Below are positions 7,715 through 8,429 of a stretch of DNA of 8,429 nt, in pieces. Source of the DNA: Synechococcales cyanobacterium PMM_0073 (GTDB lineage Bacteria > Cyanobacteriota > Cyanobacteriia > Elainellales > Elainellaceae); the NCBI GenBank assembly GCA_949127695.1, contig CASBQH010000258.1, positions 1-8,429 on the forward strand. The letters are read 5' to 3'. The notes below the pieces were generated by a model. That model saw nothing but the letters and a program-made list of their open reading frames with translations, was not told the DNA's origin and did not search any database. Both the position numbers and the translations under genes were made by a program. The first letter of the stretch is position 1, and each line of letters opens with the position of its first letter.

Positions 7715-7748
7715 CTTGGCCAAGTTTGAGCCAACGCTGCTCAAACTT
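7715..7748. promoter_or_regulatory. Palindrome and 10-bp hairpin in the kinase leader
   Basis: AAGTTTGAGC (7722-7731) and GCTCAAACTT (7739-7748) form a perfect 10-bp inverted repeat around a 7-base spacer, 28-54 bases upstream of the kinase start. The perfect palindrome CTTGGCCAAG (7715-7724) overlaps its start-proximal arm by three bases. No T-run follows on either strand, so this is not a classical terminator. It could be a paired operator or a structured leader of the kinase mRNA; the two symmetric elements are mutually exclusive as RNA folds. Confidence 0.4.
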
Positions 7749-7783
7749 AGCGGACAGGATGAGCAGGCTCTGCACCTCTCAAA

Positions 7784-7811
7784 TATCTAGCAGGTATCTA
7801 GCAGGTATCTA
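7784..7811 (-). repeat. Three hexamers at 11-bp spacing upstream of the kinase gene
   Basis: TATCTA occurs at 7784-7789, 7795-7800 and 7806-7811 (TAGATA on the minus strand), joined by identical GCAGG spacers, giving two full 11-bp units and a partial third. One repeat per helical turn places the hexamers on the same DNA face, as in tandem sites for OmpR/PhoB-class regulators. They lie about 90-117 bases upstream of the kinase start and 40 bases past the ribokinase stop. Chance slippage is the alternative. Confidence 0.5.
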
Positions 7812-7850
7812 CAGCCTTATCCTCAGATCTTGCCTACATTCGACTATAGC

Positions 7851-8429
7851 TCAAGCGCCGACCTCAGCCAGAAATCTATCTAACTCGGCACGGGTCGGCA
7901 GCGAAGGCTGTGCCCCTGCTCTAGTGACAGAGATCGCTGCTGCCGCCGCCGCCTGTCGGAGCGCTGCTCGCAGGCTCATCCCAGCTGCTAGCCCAGCTGC
8001 CAAACCGCCGTTAAAACAATCTCCTGCCGCGACAGTATCAATCGCCTTGACCGGAAAAGCCGGACGCTCAAATATCTCACCCTGACTCATGCAGACTGCG
8101 CCCTGCTTGCCCAGCTTCACCACCACTGTGCCAATACCGCGCTGCTGCAAGACTGCCCCTGCCTGCTCTGCTGTCGCCAGATCATGGACTTCAAACCCGA
8201 CCAGCTGGCCTGCTTCGACTTGATTAGGCGTGATGATATCAATTAGCGGGTATAGCTCGGCAGGCAGATCAGCCGGAGCCGGGGCGGGGTCTAGAATCAC
8301 AGTCACGCCAGCCTGCTTGGCGGCTTTGGCGGCAGCAATCACGGCTGACAGCGGCACTTCGAGCTGAAGCAGCAGCACTTGAGCCTGAGGCAGCAGGCAT
8401 TCAAGCCGCTCAATATCGGGCTTGCCCAC
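7851..8429 (-). CDS. rbsK: Ribokinase (PfkB family), 5' end beyond the window
   Basis: Phosphorylates D-ribose to ribose 5-phosphate with ATP in the cytosol. The visible 193 codons are the C-terminal part of a family usually about 300-310 residues long, so roughly 115 N-terminal residues, including most of the sugar-binding region, are outside. The codon at the edge (GTG) is internal rather than a start. Evidence: LLLQLEVPL and ILDPAPAP of the ribokinase core; ITPNQVEAGQLVG with the NxxE magnesium motif; VVVKLGKQGA; the ATP-site signature DTVAAGDCFNG with the catalytic Asp codon at 8021-8019; and AAAAAISVTRAGAQPSLPTR, the typical ribokinase tail. The DTxAAGD form and GAQPS ending favour ribokinase over fructokinase or adenosine kinase. 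No terminator is seen after the TGA, so read-through toward the kinase 156 bases downstream is possible. Confidence 0.88.
   Translation of the reverse strand: MGKPDIERLECLLPQAQVLLLQLEVPLSAVIAAAKAAKQAGVTVILDPAPAPADLPAELYPLIDIITPNQVEAGQLVGFEVHDLATAEQAGAVLQQRGIGTVVVKLGKQGAVCMSQGEIFERPAFPVKAIDTVAAGDCFNGGLAAGLAAGMSLRAALRQAAAAAAISVTRAGAQPSLPTRAELDRFLAEVGA

Noticed and set aside
7726..8085. Plus-strand frame of 119 codons opposite the ribokinase end
   Set aside because: It lacks a good ribosome site, and most of it is antisense to the conserved ribokinase motifs.
1..8429. The HIP1 palindrome GCGATCGC, CRISPR repeats, tRNA genes and transposon ends
   Set aside because: I looked for these by eye on both strands and found none; absence of HIP1 in 8 kb does not argue against a cyanobacterium.

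Overview
The window looks like a piece of a cyanobacterial chromosome. The two strongest arguments are a Ycf23 (DUF561) gene, a family confined to cyanobacteria and plastids, and a giant hybrid histidine kinase whose third GAF domain carries the paired-cysteine signature of a cyanobacteriochrome photoreceptor. I cannot name the genus. Coding is dense: no gene-free stretch exceeds about 160 bases. I saw no tRNA, rRNA, insertion sequence or CRISPR array.

Layout. Bases 1-45 may be the last codons of an upstream plus-strand gene, followed by a 17-bp tandem duplication and a good candidate promoter. From 142 to 2070 two plus-strand genes form an operon: a lipoprotein substrate-binding protein and an ATPase of an osmoprotectant (glycine betaine/choline/carnitine class) ABC importer. 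The permease they need is not inside the window and probably lies upstream. A 158-base gap (2071-2228) rich in dyad symmetry leads into ycf23 (2229-2999, plus strand). Ycf23 converges, with only 18 bases between stops, on the 1558-residue kinase gene (7694 to 3018, minus strand). Upstream of the kinase is a 156-base gap with a hairpin, a palindrome and three TATCTA hexamers spaced 11 bp apart. At the right edge is the 3' two thirds of a ribokinase gene, minus strand, cut by the window end.

How the parts work together. The substrate-binding protein and ATPase are one transport machine. The kinase is a self-contained phosphorelay: GAF, membrane segment, CHASE3-like extracytoplasmic domain, membrane segment, PAS, GAF, DXCF-type cyanobacteriochrome GAF, HisKA, HATPase, two receiver domains and an HPt domain. 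Its predicted role is to integrate light with an extracytoplasmic and possibly a redox or ligand cue and pass phosphate from the HPt to a response regulator encoded elsewhere. No regulator gene is adjacent, so the output is unknown. I see no functional link between the kinase, the transporter, ycf23 and the ribokinase beyond adjacency.

The most interesting item is the membrane-tethered dual-cysteine cyanobacteriochrome kinase. Secondary items are the structured intergenic region at 2072-2189, which on the minus strand also holds a 23-codon reading frame with a good ribosome binding site, and the symmetric control region in front of the kinase.
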